This document shows positions 42,125-50,534 of a stretch of DNA of 64,000 bases, piece after piece. Source of the DNA: Bosea sp. 29B (GTDB taxonomy: Bacteria > Pseudomonadota > Alphaproteobacteria > Rhizobiales > Beijerinckiaceae); NCBI RefSeq assembly GCF_902506165.1, contig NZ_LR733817.1:3829937-3893936 (forward strand), given 5' to 3'. The position numbers were made by a program, and so were the translations under genes. The notes under the pieces are model-generated. The model worked only from the letters and a program-made list of their open reading frames with translations, was not told the origin of the DNA and made no database searches. Positions within the stretch are counted from its first letter, which is position 1. The number at the start of each line of letters is the position of its first letter.

Positions 42125-43263
42125 GAGGCAGAGCCGCGCTTGGTGACGCGGCAGACTTCGGCGAGCGCCAACACGAGGTGATAGAGCACGCGGACCGGCA
42201 CCCGCTCGCTGATCGGCCGCCCCTCGTCGTCGAGCTGGTTGACCCAGATTCCGCTCTTGGCGTCGATGAAGTGCCGGAACATCAGGCGCAGATGCCGGTC
42301 GAGCCGTACTGCGGCATCAGCATCACCTTCGAATTCGATCCGCGCGACCAGCGCCTTCAGGTATTCGGTCTGCGGCCAGAGCAGCGCAGCGCCATTCAGT
42401 ACACGCCCTGTCGGGTCTACCTCGTTCACGACCAGCCGCGATGAACTGGCGGGGGCGTCGACCTGACGCTGCCCGAACGCATGGAGCTTGCGGGCCGTCT
42501 CGCGAGCCTCGCTCGAACCGGTCAGCTGCTCGTGGTGATAGAGCAGCCACGTCCATTCGAAATGATGACCGGGCTCCCGGATCAGCCCGCGCGAGCCCGG
42601 GAAGGCCGCCCAGTCCTTGCCGAAAAACTCGCCGAGCGTGCCATTGGCGTCCAGCATCCGCTCCTGCATCAGCCGCACGAGCCTGTCGGCCGTCGCCAGC
42701 CAGCGCGGGTCGTGCGACACCGCCGCGAGGGCGTGGCAGGCCTCGAGCAGGTGCATATGCGGATTCTGCCGCCGCGGCTGCGTGTCCAGCGTATCCTCGC
42801 GAAAGCCGCCGGCCGGATGCGCCAGCTCGCCATCGAGGAAATCCATCACCTCGCCGGCGATGGCCAGCACGTCCGTCTCGCCGGTCGCCTTGGCGAACCA
42901 GCCGAGCGCGAACAGGACGAAGGCGAGATCGTAGAAGTCGGTCTTGCCGTCGACGGCCTCGCCATGCGCCGTGCAGGAATGGACGAAACGCCCATCGGCG
43001 CCCCGGCAGACGCTGGTCAGGAAGGCGAGGCCGTGGCGCGCGGCGGCAAGCGCTCCCGGGACCCCCAGCAGATGCGCGTGGCTGAAGACATAGGTCAGCC
43101 GTGCCGTAACCAGCGTCGTGCGCAGATCGCTGGTCTCGAACGTTCCATCCGGCCCGAGATATTCGACGAAACCGGGCCGCGCGGGATCGAAGGCACGCTC
43201 GATCCAGCCCGGCAGCAACGTGGTGGTCAGCCAAGCATGCAGATCATCTGGGGCGGCGCTCAA
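42121..43263 (-). CDS. AGE-family epimerase/isomerase
   Basis: A 380-residue (alpha/alpha)6-barrel protein of the N-acylglucosamine 2-epimerase family, which includes mannose isomerase and cellobiose 2-epimerase. Active-site stretches are RQNPHMHLLEACHAL, EPGHHFEWTWLLY and LLWPQTEYLKAL, with the catalytic histidines in place. The start is TTG at 43263 with GGAAG just upstream; no ATG fits. Free mannose-fructose or glucose-mannose isomerisation is the most likely activity in this short bacterial type. It follows the gamma-glutamyltransferase-fold gene by 57 bases on the same strand, perhaps cotranscribed by chance. Confidence 0.88.
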   Translation of the reverse strand: MSAAPDDLHAWLTTTLLPGWIERAFDPARPGFVEYLGPDGTFETSDLRTTLVTARLTYVFSHAHLLGVPGALAAARHGLAFLTSVCRGADGRFVHSCTAHGEAVDGKTDFYDLAFVLFALGWFAKATGETDVLAIAGEVMDFLDGELAHPAGGFREDTLDTQPRRQNPHMHLLEACHALAAVSHDPRWLATADRLVRLMQERMLDANGTLGEFFGKDWAAFPGSRGLIREPGHHFEWTWLLYHHEQLTGSSEARETARKLHAFGQRQVDAPASSSRLVVNEVDPTGRVLNGAALLWPQTEYLKALVARIEFEGDADAAVRLDRHLRLMFRHFIDAKSGIWVNQLDDEGRPISERVPVRVLYHLVLALAEVCRVTKRGSAS

Positions 43264-43320
43264 AATGCTTCCATCCTTGGGGCTGCGTATGAGGCAGGCT
43301 CGATCCAGCGCAAAGGCCGT

Positions 43321-44928
43321 TCAGGGCGTCGCGACATAGCCGTCGCGGCGCGGATCGCAGGCGCCGGTGAGTCGGCCTGTCGCCGGATCGCGCGACACCG
43401 CCTGCATGCCGCCGACGCGCATGGTCCAGCCGCCCTCATTGGCGAAGATGCCGTGCCCGCGCTCGGCTAGCGCTGCGATCGTCGCCGATGCCACCCGGTT
43501 CTCGACTTCGACCTCGCGGCCGTCCCAGAGCCGGGCGCGCGGCGCCTCGATTGCCTCCTGCAGCGGCAGTCCGAAATCGACATGCTGGACCATGGCCTGA
43601 ACCTGCGTCTGCATGATGCCGTAGCTGCCGGGCGTGCCGAGCGCGAGGACGGGCACGCCATCCCTGGTCGAGAGCGTCGGCGACATGCACATAGGCAGCT
43701 CAGAGTCCGGCAGCGAGCGGTTCGGGCTGCCAGGCTGGACGTCGGCCCAGTAGAGGAAGTTGTTGAGGCAAAGCCCGGTGCCCGGCACCACGACGCCGCT
43801 GCCGAACGGGCTGCCGATGCTCTGCGTCACGCAGATCAGGTTGCCCTCGCGATCGGCGATCGAGAAGGAGGTGGTGTGTCCGGGGTCCTCGCCTGCCGGG
43901 GCCTGCGGCATCCATTGCTCGGTCGGCCCATCGATCGGCCCGCCGTCGCGCACCCGCGCCCGCAGCCGCTCGACGAAGGAGTCCGAGAGGATTTCGGCGA
44001 GCTTCTCGGGCGTGGGGTTGTTGTGCGTGATCCGGATGCCGGCGGCGAGGCGGATGGCGCGGTAGACGATGTCGAGATGTTCGGTGCCATTGCGCTCGAG
44101 CTTGCCGAGGTCGAAGCCGTCGAGGATGCGCAGGGTCAACAGGAACTGGAAGCCTTCGCAAGCCGGCGGCGGCACATGCACCTGCCGGCCGCGATAGGCG
44201 GCGGCGAGCGGTTCGCGCCAGTTCGGCTTGACCTTGGCGAGGTCGGCCATGGTCAGCGTGCCGCCCTGCGCCTTGAGATGGTTGGTGATCGTCTCGCCGA
44301 GCGCGCCCTGGTAGAGATGGCCAGGCCCCTTCGCGGCGATGTCGCGCAGGGTCGACGCCAGCTCGGGCTGGCGCAGGATCTGCCCGAGCGCGACGCTGGT
44401 CCCGCCGTCGCGCAGATAATTGCGCGCCCAATTCTCATAGAGTTCGGGTCGTTCACGCAGCAGCGGCGCCTGCTCGTTGAACTCGATCACGCCGAACTCG
44501 GCAATCGGGAAGCCGTCCTGAGCGAGCGCGATCGCCGGCGCGAAAATCTGCTCCAGCGACAGCCGGCCATAGGCACGGTTGAGTTCGCACCAGCCGGCGA
44601 GGTTGCCGGGCGGAGCCACTGCAAGTGCCCCGCGCTCGAGCTCGGAACGCTGCGTGAAGCGTTCGAGCGGGAAGCTCTCCGGCACGGGCGGCACGAAATC
44701 GAGCACGCGCACGCGCTTCTCGGCGGCGACCCACATGATCGCCGAGCCCATCCCGGCGAGGCTCGACATGAACGGCTCGACCACGTTGAGCGCGGAGGCG
44801 ACCGCGCCGACCGCGTCGAAGACGTTGCCGCCCTGGCTGAGGATGCGCGCGCCGGCCTGTGCCGCCAGCGGGTGGGCGGCGGCGACCATGCCGTGCAGAG
44901 AGCTCATCGTCGGGCGGCGGCCATCCAT
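43321..44928 (-). CDS. Gamma-glutamyltransferase-family Ntn-hydrolase, cytoplasmic type
   Basis: A 535-residue protein of the GGT family that self-cleaves into two chains. The nucleophile is T352 in GHTTSFS, and the substrate-site stretches GSPFGSGVVVPGTGLCLNN and GTPGSYGIMQTQVQAMVQH lie in the small chain. There is no signal peptide, unlike periplasmic glutathione-hydrolysing GGT, so it resembles the cytoplasmic branch that includes oxamate amidohydrolase (HpxW) and other amidases. The start ATG 44928 has GAGGGAA upstream; the longer frame from 44982 is rejected. Substrate is therefore open: a gamma-glutamyl compound or a small amide. Confidence 0.88.
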   Translation of the reverse strand: MDGRRPTMSSLHGMVAAAHPLAAQAGARILSQGGNVFDAVGAVASALNVVEPFMSSLAGMGSAIMWVAAEKRVRVLDFVPPVPESFPLERFTQRSELERGALAVAPPGNLAGWCELNRAYGRLSLEQIFAPAIALAQDGFPIAEFGVIEFNEQAPLLRERPELYENWARNYLRDGGTSVALGQILRQPELASTLRDIAAKGPGHLYQGALGETITNHLKAQGGTLTMADLAKVKPNWREPLAAAYRGRQVHVPPPACEGFQFLLTLRILDGFDLGKLERNGTEHLDIVYRAIRLAAGIRITHNNPTPEKLAEILSDSFVERLRARVRDGGPIDGPTEQWMPQAPAGEDPGHTTSFSIADREGNLICVTQSIGSPFGSGVVVPGTGLCLNNFLYWADVQPGSPNRSLPDSELPMCMSPTLSTRDGVPVLALGTPGSYGIMQTQVQAMVQHVDFGLPLQEAIEAPRARLWDGREVEVENRVASATIAALAERGHGIFANEGGWTMRVGGMQAVSRDPATGRLTGACDPRRDGYVATP

Positions 44929-44990
44929 CTCGTGCGTTCCCTCTGTTGGTCTCGTTTGGGACCAGAGTAAGCGCGCCGCCATGGCCAGCG

Positions 44991-45749
44991 CTAGAACAGG
45001 CTGCCCTGCGCATCGTCGGGGCCGCCCCGACGGGAACGCATGGCGGGCTTTGGAGCGGGGACCGGTTCCGAAGCCGGATCGAACGGCTCCTGTACCTCCG
45101 GGCCGTCATTGGCGACCTTGTTGACGCTGGCGCCGAGCCGGAACATCTCGAAGAAATCGTCGGGCGGCGGGCGCATCAGGCTCTGCACGGTCGCAGGTTC
45201 CGCCGAAGGGTCGAGCCAGGCGTCGAACGCCTCGAGCGGCACGACGACAGGCGAGCGGTGGTGGATCGCCGCCATCTGCCCGTTCGCCGGGCCGGTGACG
45301 ATCGCGACCGTGTCGATCTCGGAGCCGTCCTGACTGTGCCAGGTCTCCCACAGAGCCGCAAAGGCGAATAAGCCGCGATCCGGCTTGCGGAAGAGATAAG
45401 GCCGGTTTTCCTGCTGGCGGCCCTCGCCGAGGCGATGCCATTCATAGAATCCATCCGCCGGCATCAGGCAGCGCCGGCGGGTGAGGGCGGCGCGGAAGGA
45501 CGGCTTCTCGCTGGCGCTCTCGCTGCGGACATTGATGACCAAAGGATAGTCCTTGGGATCCTTGACCCAGCCCGGGATGAAGCCCCAGCGCATCAGGATG
45601 AACTGCCGGCGACCCTCGTCGAGGCGGACGATCGGCACGGGTTGCGTCGGCGCGATATTGTAACGCGGCGGGAAATTCGGCTGCTCGCGATAGGCGAAGG
45701 CCTCGCGCATCGCCTCCGGCGGCAAGGTAATGGCATAGCGACCACACAT
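44991..45749 (-). CDS. yedK: SRAP/HMCES-type DNA-protein crosslink protein (YedK)
   Basis: A 252-residue SRAP domain protein. The catalytic Cys2 in MCGRYAI forms a thiazolidine with abasic sites in single-stranded DNA. The supporting residues are the Asn in RYNIAPTQ, the Glu in ADGFYEW and the His in AAIHHRSPVVV. The last site usually reads HxRMP, so RSP is a small departure next to the catalytic His. The C-terminal 40 residues are Pro-rich and likely disordered. The protein shields abasic sites during replication and is often SOS-linked, though I see no clear LexA box in the 86-base divergent promoter. Confidence 0.92.
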   Translation of the reverse strand: MCGRYAITLPPEAMREAFAYREQPNFPPRYNIAPTQPVPIVRLDEGRRQFILMRWGFIPGWVKDPKDYPLVINVRSESASEKPSFRAALTRRRCLMPADGFYEWHRLGEGRQQENRPYLFRKPDRGLFAFAALWETWHSQDGSEIDTVAIVTGPANGQMAAIHHRSPVVVPLEAFDAWLDPSAEPATVQSLMRPPPDDFFEMFRLGASVNKVANDGPEVQEPFDPASEPVPAPKPAMRSRRGGPDDAQGSLF

Positions 45750-45835
45750 CGCAGGATGTGTTCCGTCTTATCGTGACCGGATCAAGACTTTGTTTGCGGT
45801 TGGCACAGCATAGTCGCGCCGCTTCGGGGCCCTTC

Positions 45836-46321
45836 ATGTCTGCTTCCGCGACCGAGACATCACCGACCGCGGCGGACTGGACAGCTCCGCAGCTTTCGAC
45901 CGACTACCTCAATCGGCACAGCGAGGCGCTGATGCTGCTGGAGATGGTGCCCATCGACCGCGAGATCGTCGGCGATCTCAAGGCCTGGCGCGCTGTCGGC
46001 TATATCGAGCATTTCGCCACCTCGCCGCTGCGTTGCGCCGGCGAGGCGATGGCGGCCTATCATCGGCTGGGGCAGCGCGAGGCCCAGAGCTTCGATGCAC
46101 TCTGCACCGCCATGGACCGCCTGATCTATACGGCGACGGCGCTGCTCGACGAGATGCCGGTGGAGGAGGATCCCGGGCTGATCGTCGATGTCGCCAGCCT
46201 GTCGCTGCGCCGCCTGATCGCTCGCGCCACCGCCTTCATCAACGCCAACGGCCAGGGCGAGGCCGCCTATATCGATCCAAATGCGGTGCAGGCCGATATC
46301 GACGCCGTGATGGCGGGTTAG
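45836..46321 (+). CDS. Conserved hypothetical protein, 161 residues
   Basis: A soluble, mostly helical protein with no signal peptide or membrane segment. Notable stretches are TDYLNRHSEALMLLEMVPID, DLKAWRAVGYIEHFATSPLR and PNAVQADIDAVMAG. It looks like one of the family-less proteins conserved in Hyphomicrobiales; I do not recognise a domain. ATG 45836 is chosen because the upstream frame is shadow reading, although its ribosome site is poor. It diverges from the yedK gene and its stop codon overlaps the tlyA stop on the other strand by three bases. Confidence 0.7.
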   Translation: MSASATETSPTAADWTAPQLSTDYLNRHSEALMLLEMVPIDREIVGDLKAWRAVGYIEHFATSPLRCAGEAMAAYHRLGQREAQSFDALCTAMDRLIYTATALLDEMPVEEDPGLIVDVASLSLRRLIARATAFINANGQGEAAYIDPNAVQADIDAVMAG

Positions 46322-47076
46322 GCTGATCGCTCACCGCCGAGCAAGAATTCGCGGTTGCCGTCGCCGCCCTCGATCGGGGAGGGGATGAGGCCCGCGATGG
46401 CGAAACCGAGGCCGGCGGCCACATCCGCAATCTCCGTACAGATCTGCTGCTGCAGCGCTTCGTCGCGCAAAACGCCCTTCTTCAGCGCCGAGCGTTTGGT
46501 CTCGAATTGCGGCTTCACCAGCGTGACCAGCCGCGCTTTGGCGGCGAGCAGTGGCGCCACCGCCGGCAGCACCAGCTTCAGCGAGATAAAGCTGACGTCG
46601 ATCACGGCGAGCGCTGGAGCTTCAGCGAACAGGCCGGGATCGAGCGTGCGAATGTCCTGGCGCTCGAGGCTGGTCAGGCGGGGATGGCCTTGCAGGCTCT
46701 CGTGCAATTGCGCCTGGCCGACATCGATGGCGTAGACGTGCGCCGCTCCGCGCCGGAGCAGCACGTCGCTGAAGCCGCCGGTCGAGGCGCCGACATCAAG
46801 GCAGGTCAGCCCGTCCGGATCGAAGCCGAAGGCGTCGAGTGCCGCGGCGAGCTTCACCCCGCCCCGCGAGACGTAGGGATGCGCCGACTGCGCCTCGATC
46901 GACGCGGTATCCGGAACCGTCTCCGAGGCTTTTCGCAGCACGACGCCATCGGCGCTGACCAGACCGGCGGCGATGGCCGCCTGCGCCCTCGCTCGGCTCT
47001 CGAACAGGCCGCGCTCGACCAGGAGAAGGTCGGCCCTAGAGCGGGGTGCGGAAAAGTGGGAACCGGTTTTTCGCAT
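46318..47076 (-). CDS. tlyA: TlyA-family rRNA 2'-O-methyltransferase
   Basis: A 252-residue protein with an N-terminal S4 RNA-binding domain (ADLLLVERGLFESRARAQAA, about 15-34) and a FtsJ-like methyltransferase domain with LDVGASTGGFSDVLLRRGA and the catalytic Lys/Asp region AVIDVSFISLKLVLPAV. It methylates ribose in 16S and/or 23S rRNA; the label hemolysin is historical. The only usable start, ATG 47076, and about 12 codons after it lie inside an intergenic palindromic repeat, so the N-terminal leader MRKTGSHFSAPRS is repeat-derived. It lies downstream of dxs on the same strand. Confidence 0.88.
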   Translation of the reverse strand: MRKTGSHFSAPRSRADLLLVERGLFESRARAQAAIAAGLVSADGVVLRKASETVPDTASIEAQSAHPYVSRGGVKLAAALDAFGFDPDGLTCLDVGASTGGFSDVLLRRGAAHVYAIDVGQAQLHESLQGHPRLTSLERQDIRTLDPGLFAEAPALAVIDVSFISLKLVLPAVAPLLAAKARLVTLVKPQFETKRSALKKGVLRDEALQQQICTEIADVAAGLGFAIAGLIPSPIEGGDGNREFLLGGERSA

Positions 47077-47089
47077 CAGCCCCGCTCTA
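47037..47089. repeat. Palindromic intergenic repeat overlapping the tlyA start
   Basis: TAGAGCGGGG (47037-47046) and CCCCGCTCTA (47080-47089) pair perfectly over 10 bp. Inside are near-complementary GCGGAAAA and TTTTTCGC arms around a GGAACCGGTT core. The inner sequence (GCGGAAAAGTGGGAACCGGT) is a widespread rhizobial intergenic repeat in my recollection. It supplies the tlyA initiation codon. Confidence 0.75.
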
Positions 47090-47102
47090 AACGTTTGGAA
47101 TC

Positions 47103-47144
47103 GATATTATCGTACCCGGCGGAACCGCCGGGTACGATAATATC
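47103..47144. terminator. Perfect 20-bp inverted repeat between dxs and tlyA
   Basis: Arms 47103-47122 and 47125-47144 are exact reverse complements over 20 bases with only AA between. Each arm is AT-rich outside (GATATTATCGTA) and GC-rich inside (CCCGGCGG). It lies 32 bases after the dxs stop. On the minus-strand transcript a GC-rich stem flanked by A/T could terminate or process the message; such a two-base loop would in practice open to four or six bases. Confidence 0.6.
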
Positions 47145-47175
47145 ATGCCCGGCGCGGCAGGCCGGCGGTCATGCG

Positions 47176-49086
47176 TCAGGCGCGGCGGATGGCGCTGGCG
47201 GGGCCGAGCGCTTTTTCGACGGTGCGCACGATCCCGGCGGCGTCGAGCCCGGCCTGCGCGTACATCACCTCGGGCTTGTTGTGGTCCTGGAAGATGTCGG
47301 GCAGCACCAGGCTACGGATCTTCAGGCCGCGATCGAGCGCGCCCTCGCGCGCCAGCAATTGCAGGACATGGCTGCCGAAGCCGCCGACCGAGCCTTCCTC
47401 GACCGTGACCAGCACCTCATGATCGCGGGCGAGGCGGAGGATCATCTCCCCGTCGAGCGGCTTGGCGAAGCGGGCGTCGGCAACCGTGGTCGAAAGCCCG
47501 CGCTGGCCGAGCTGCTCGGCGGCGGACAAGCATTCGGCGAGGCGCGTGCCGAGCGAGAGCAGGGCGACCTGCGTGCCCTGCTTGACAATCCGGCCCTTGC
47601 CGATCTCGAGCGGTACGCCGTGCTGGGGCATTTCGACCCCGACGCCTTCGCCGCGCGGATAGCGGAAGGCGATCGGCCCGTCGTCATAGGCGGCCGCGGT
47701 CGCGACCATATGGGTCAGCTCGGCCTCGTCGGCGGCTGCCATCACCACCATGTCGGGCAGGCAGGCCAGATAAGCGACGTCGAAGGCGCCGGCATGGGTC
47801 GCGCCATCGGCGCCGACCAGCCCGGCCCGGTCGAGAGCGAAGCGCACCGGCAGCTTCTGGATGGCAACGTCGTGCACGACCTGGTCATAGGCGCGCTGCA
47901 GGAAGGTCGAGTAGATCGCGCAGAACGGCTTGAAGCCCTCGGTCGCCAGGCCAGCGGCGAAGGTCACCGCGTGCTGCTCGGCGATGCCGACGTCGAAGGT
48001 GCGGCCCGGGAATTCCTTGCCGAAGGCGTCGAGCCCGGTGCCGGACGGCATTGCGGCGGTCACCGCGACGATTTTCTCGTCCTCGCGCGCCGCCTTGATC
48101 AAGGCGTTGGCGAAGACGTTGGTGTAGCTCGGTGCATTCGCCGGCGCCTTGGCCTGCTGGCCGGTGACGGGGTCGAACTTGACGACGCCATGGTACTTGT
48201 CGGCGCTGGCCTCGGCGGGGGCATAGCCCTTGCCCTTCTGCGTCACGACATGGACCAGGATCGGCCCGGTCTGCGCATCGCGGACATTGCGCAGCACCGG
48301 CAGCAGATGGTCGAGATTATGCCCGTCGATCGGGCCGACATAGTAGAAGCCGAGCTCTTCGAAGAGCGTGCCGCCGGTCCAGAAGCCGCGGGCATATTCC
48401 TCGGTCCGCTTCGCCTTCTCATGGAAGAAGCGCGGTAGCCTCTCGGCGAGGTATTTCGCGACCTCGCGCAATGAGCGATAGGTCCGGCCGGAGACGAGGC
48501 GGGCGAGATAGGCCGACATCGCCCCGACCGGCGGCGCGATCGACATGTCGTTGTCGTTGAGGATGACGATCAGCCGCGAGCCGGTCGCGCCGGCATTGTT
48601 CATCGCCTCATAGGCCATGCCGGCCGACATGGCGCCGTCGCCGATCACGGCGATGACGTTGTTCTTCCCGCCGGCGAGGTCGCGCCCGACCGCCATGCCG
48701 AGCCCGGCCGAGATCGAGGTCGAGGAATGGGCGGCGCCGAACGGGTCGTATTCGCTCTCCGCGCGCTTGGTGAAGCCTGAGAGCCCGCCCGGCTGACGCA
48801 AGGTGCGGATCTCGGCGCGGCGGCCGGTCAGGATCTTGTGCGGATAGGCCTGATGGCCAACATCCCAGATCAGCCGGTCACGCGGCGTATCGAAGACATG
48901 GTGCAGCGCGACGGTGAGCTCGACCACGCCGAGGCCGGCGCCGAGATGGCCGCCGGTGACCGAGACGGCGTCGATCGTCTCGGCCCGGAGCTCGTCGGCG
49001 AGCTGGCGCAACTGCGCGTCGTCGAGCGCCCGCATGTCGGCGGGATTGTGAACCGTATCGAGGAGCGGCGTAGCAGGACGGGGCAC
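47176..49086 (-). CDS. dxs: 1-deoxy-D-xylulose-5-phosphate synthase
   Basis: A 636-residue thiamine-diphosphate enzyme that condenses pyruvate and glyceraldehyde 3-phosphate, the first step of the MEP isoprenoid pathway. [16 protein letters not shown] is near the N-terminus, the ThDP/Mg motif is [20 protein letters not shown], and the transketolase-type second domain contains [17 protein letters not shown]. The GTG at 49086, giving [12 protein letters not shown], matches the usual family start; a GTG at 49167 in frame would add 27 unconserved residues and has no ribosome site. The next gene on this strand is tlyA. Upstream lies a 182-base gap shared with a divergent MFS gene. Confidence 0.93.
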   Translation of the reverse strand: MPRPATPLLDTVHNPADMRALDDAQLRQLADELRAETIDAVSVTGGHLGAGLGVVELTVALHHVFDTPRDRLIWDVGHQAYPHKILTGRRAEIRTLRQPGGLSGFTKRAESEYDPFGAAHSSTSISAGLGMAVGRDLAGGKNNVIAVIGDGAMSAGMAYEAMNNAGATGSRLIVILNDNDMSIAPPVGAMSAYLARLVSGRTYRSLREVAKYLAERLPRFFHEKAKRTEEYARGFWTGGTLFEELGFYYVGPIDGHNLDHLLPVLRNVRDAQTGPILVHVVTQKGKGYAPAEASADKYHGVVKFDPVTGQQAKAPANAPSYTNVFANALIKAAREDEKIVAVTAAMPSGTGLDAFGKEFPGRTFDVGIAEQHAVTFAAGLATEGFKPFCAIYSTFLQRAYDQVVHDVAIQKLPVRFALDRAGLVGADGATHAGAFDVAYLACLPDMVVMAAADEAELTHMVATAAAYDDGPIAFRYPRGEGVGVEMPQHGVPLEIGKGRIVKQGTQVALLSLGTRLAECLSAAEQLGQRGLSTTVADARFAKPLDGEMILRLARDHEVLVTVEEGSVGGFGSHVLQLLAREGALDRGLKIRSLVLPDIFQDHNKPEVMYAQAGLDAAGIVRTVEKALGPASAIRRA

Positions 49087-49235
49087 GAAGCTGTCTGATC
49101 CTTCGCTGGGACGATCTGGAAATAGAGCCTGCGTGGCGCGCTGGCAAACCAGAGTTGGAAGTTCCACCCGTGATCACCGCGAGCGTCTTGCCTTCCCACG
49201 AAACGGGTGGTTCCCACGCCGGTAGGGCTTTTTAG

Positions 49236-49261
49236 TGTCCTCATCACTGCTTTCGAGGACA
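49236..49261. promoter_or_regulatory. Inverted repeat in the leader of the MFS exporter gene
   Basis: TGTCCTC (49236-49242) and GAGGACA (49255-49261) pair perfectly over 7 bp around a 12-base loop, ending 7 bases before the ATG at 49269. The second arm contains the only purine-rich ribosome-site candidate, so the element is either an operator or an RBS-masking hairpin. Confidence 0.45.
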
Positions 49262-49268
49262 TCAGGTC

Positions 49269-50498
49269 ATGCAACCGGCCGATATCACGCCCCTGCCGAC
49301 GGCATTTCGCCGCATCGGCTGGTCCAATCTCTTTGCCCAGTTCTCCGAGCAGGTCGCATTGGCCGCGGCCCCTCTGGCCGCTGTCCTCCTGCTGGCGGCG
49401 GGGCCGGCCGAGACCGGCTGGCTGCAGACGGCGCAGACCTTGCCGTTTCTCCTGCTGTCGATTCCGGCCGGCCTGATGGTCGATCGCGCCTCGCGGCGCC
49501 GGCTCATGGTCGGCACGGAAGCGCTGCGTGCGGTTTCGCTGCTGGCGATCCCGCTGCTGCTCGCTCTGGGTAGCCTCAACCTGACCTGGCTGGGCGTCCT
49601 CGGTGCGCTCGGAGCCATCGGCACTGTCTGCTACAGCGTCGCTGCCCCGGCCTTCGTTCCGTCGGTGGTGCCGCGCGCGCAGCTCGCCGACGCCAATCGC
49701 TGGCTGGAGCTGGCGCGCAGCGCCGCCTATGCCGGCGGTCCGGCGCTCGGCGGGGCGCTCGTCGGCTGGATCGGCATATCGACGGCCTATGGTCTGGCTG
49801 CCGGGCTCTCCATCCTCGCCGCGTTCCTGCTGGCCGGCCTGCCGAAGGATGAGACGCCGTCCGGCCCGCGGCGCGACCTGTTGCATGATCTCAAGGAGGG
49901 CGCACGTTTCGTCGCCGGCCACGATCTGCTCAGGCCGATCCTGACGACGGCGGTCTTCTTCAACGTCTCCTGGTTCATTCTCCAGGCGGTCTATGTCGCC
50001 TATGCCGTCCAGAATCTCGGCCTCAGCGCGACGCAGGTCGGCATCACCCTGGGCATCTACGGTGCGGGGATGATCGTCGGCGCAGCACTCGCGTCCCATA
50101 TCTCCAGGCGGGTCTCCTTCGGGACGCTGATTCTGCTCGGGCCGTTCGCCGGCCTCTGTGCGGCCGGCGTGATGCTTGCGACGCTCTGGTTTCCCTCCGT
50201 CTATCTGGTCGCGGCGAGCTTCTTCCTGTTCGGCGTCGGGCCGATCATCTGGACGATCTCGACGATGACATTGCGCCAGGCGGTCACGCCCAATGCGATG
50301 CTCGGCCGCGTCTCCGCCCTGATCATGACCGCGACCTTCGGCGCGCGCCCGGTGGGCGCCGCGATCGGAGCCTCCGTGGCGACGCATCTCGGCATCGCGG
50401 CCTGCCTCCAGCTTGCGACCGCAGGCTTCCTGATCCAGCTGCTCGTCATCGGCTTCTCACGGGTGCCGCGCTTGCGTGACCTCTCCGAACTCGCGTGA
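49269..50498 (+). CDS. MFS exporter, EntS-like (MFS_3) type
   Basis: A 409-residue protein with 12 predicted transmembrane helices. The helix 2-3 loop signature reads GLMVDRASRRRLMVGTEALR, and the short GSARSAAYAGGPALGG-like stretch (ELARSAAYAGGPALGGALVG) in helix 5 is typical of the EntS/MFS_3 group, which exports siderophores or drugs. There is no siderophore biosynthesis here, so drug or metabolite export is more likely. It diverges from dxs and converges with the EamA gene. Confidence 0.88.
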   Translation: MQPADITPLPTAFRRIGWSNLFAQFSEQVALAAAPLAAVLLLAAGPAETGWLQTAQTLPFLLLSIPAGLMVDRASRRRLMVGTEALRAVSLLAIPLLLALGSLNLTWLGVLGALGAIGTVCYSVAAPAFVPSVVPRAQLADANRWLELARSAAYAGGPALGGALVGWIGISTAYGLAAGLSILAAFLLAGLPKDETPSGPRRDLLHDLKEGARFVAGHDLLRPILTTAVFFNVSWFILQAVYVAYAVQNLGLSATQVGITLGIYGAGMIVGAALASHISRRVSFGTLILLGPFAGLCAAGVMLATLWFPSVYLVAASFFLFGVGPIIWTISTMTLRQAVTPNAMLGRVSALIMTATFGARPVGAAIGASVATHLGIAACLQLATAGFLIQLLVIGFSRVPRLRDLSELA

Positions 50499-50534
50499 GG
50501 AGGGGGGCTCGGCGGCGGGCGAGCTCAGCCCGGG

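Noticed and set aside
46318..47076. Hemolysin
   Set aside because: The S4 plus FtsJ domains define TlyA-type rRNA methyltransferases; the toxin label is historical.
46507..48438. A 643-codon plus-strand frame antisense to tlyA and dxs
   Set aside because: Composition is Arg/Ala/Gly/Asp-rich without motifs, and the opposite strand encodes intact Dxs and TlyA.
49086..49167. Extended N-terminus of Dxs from the GTG at 49167
   Set aside because: The extra 27 residues do not resemble Dxs starts and no ribosome site precedes that GTG.
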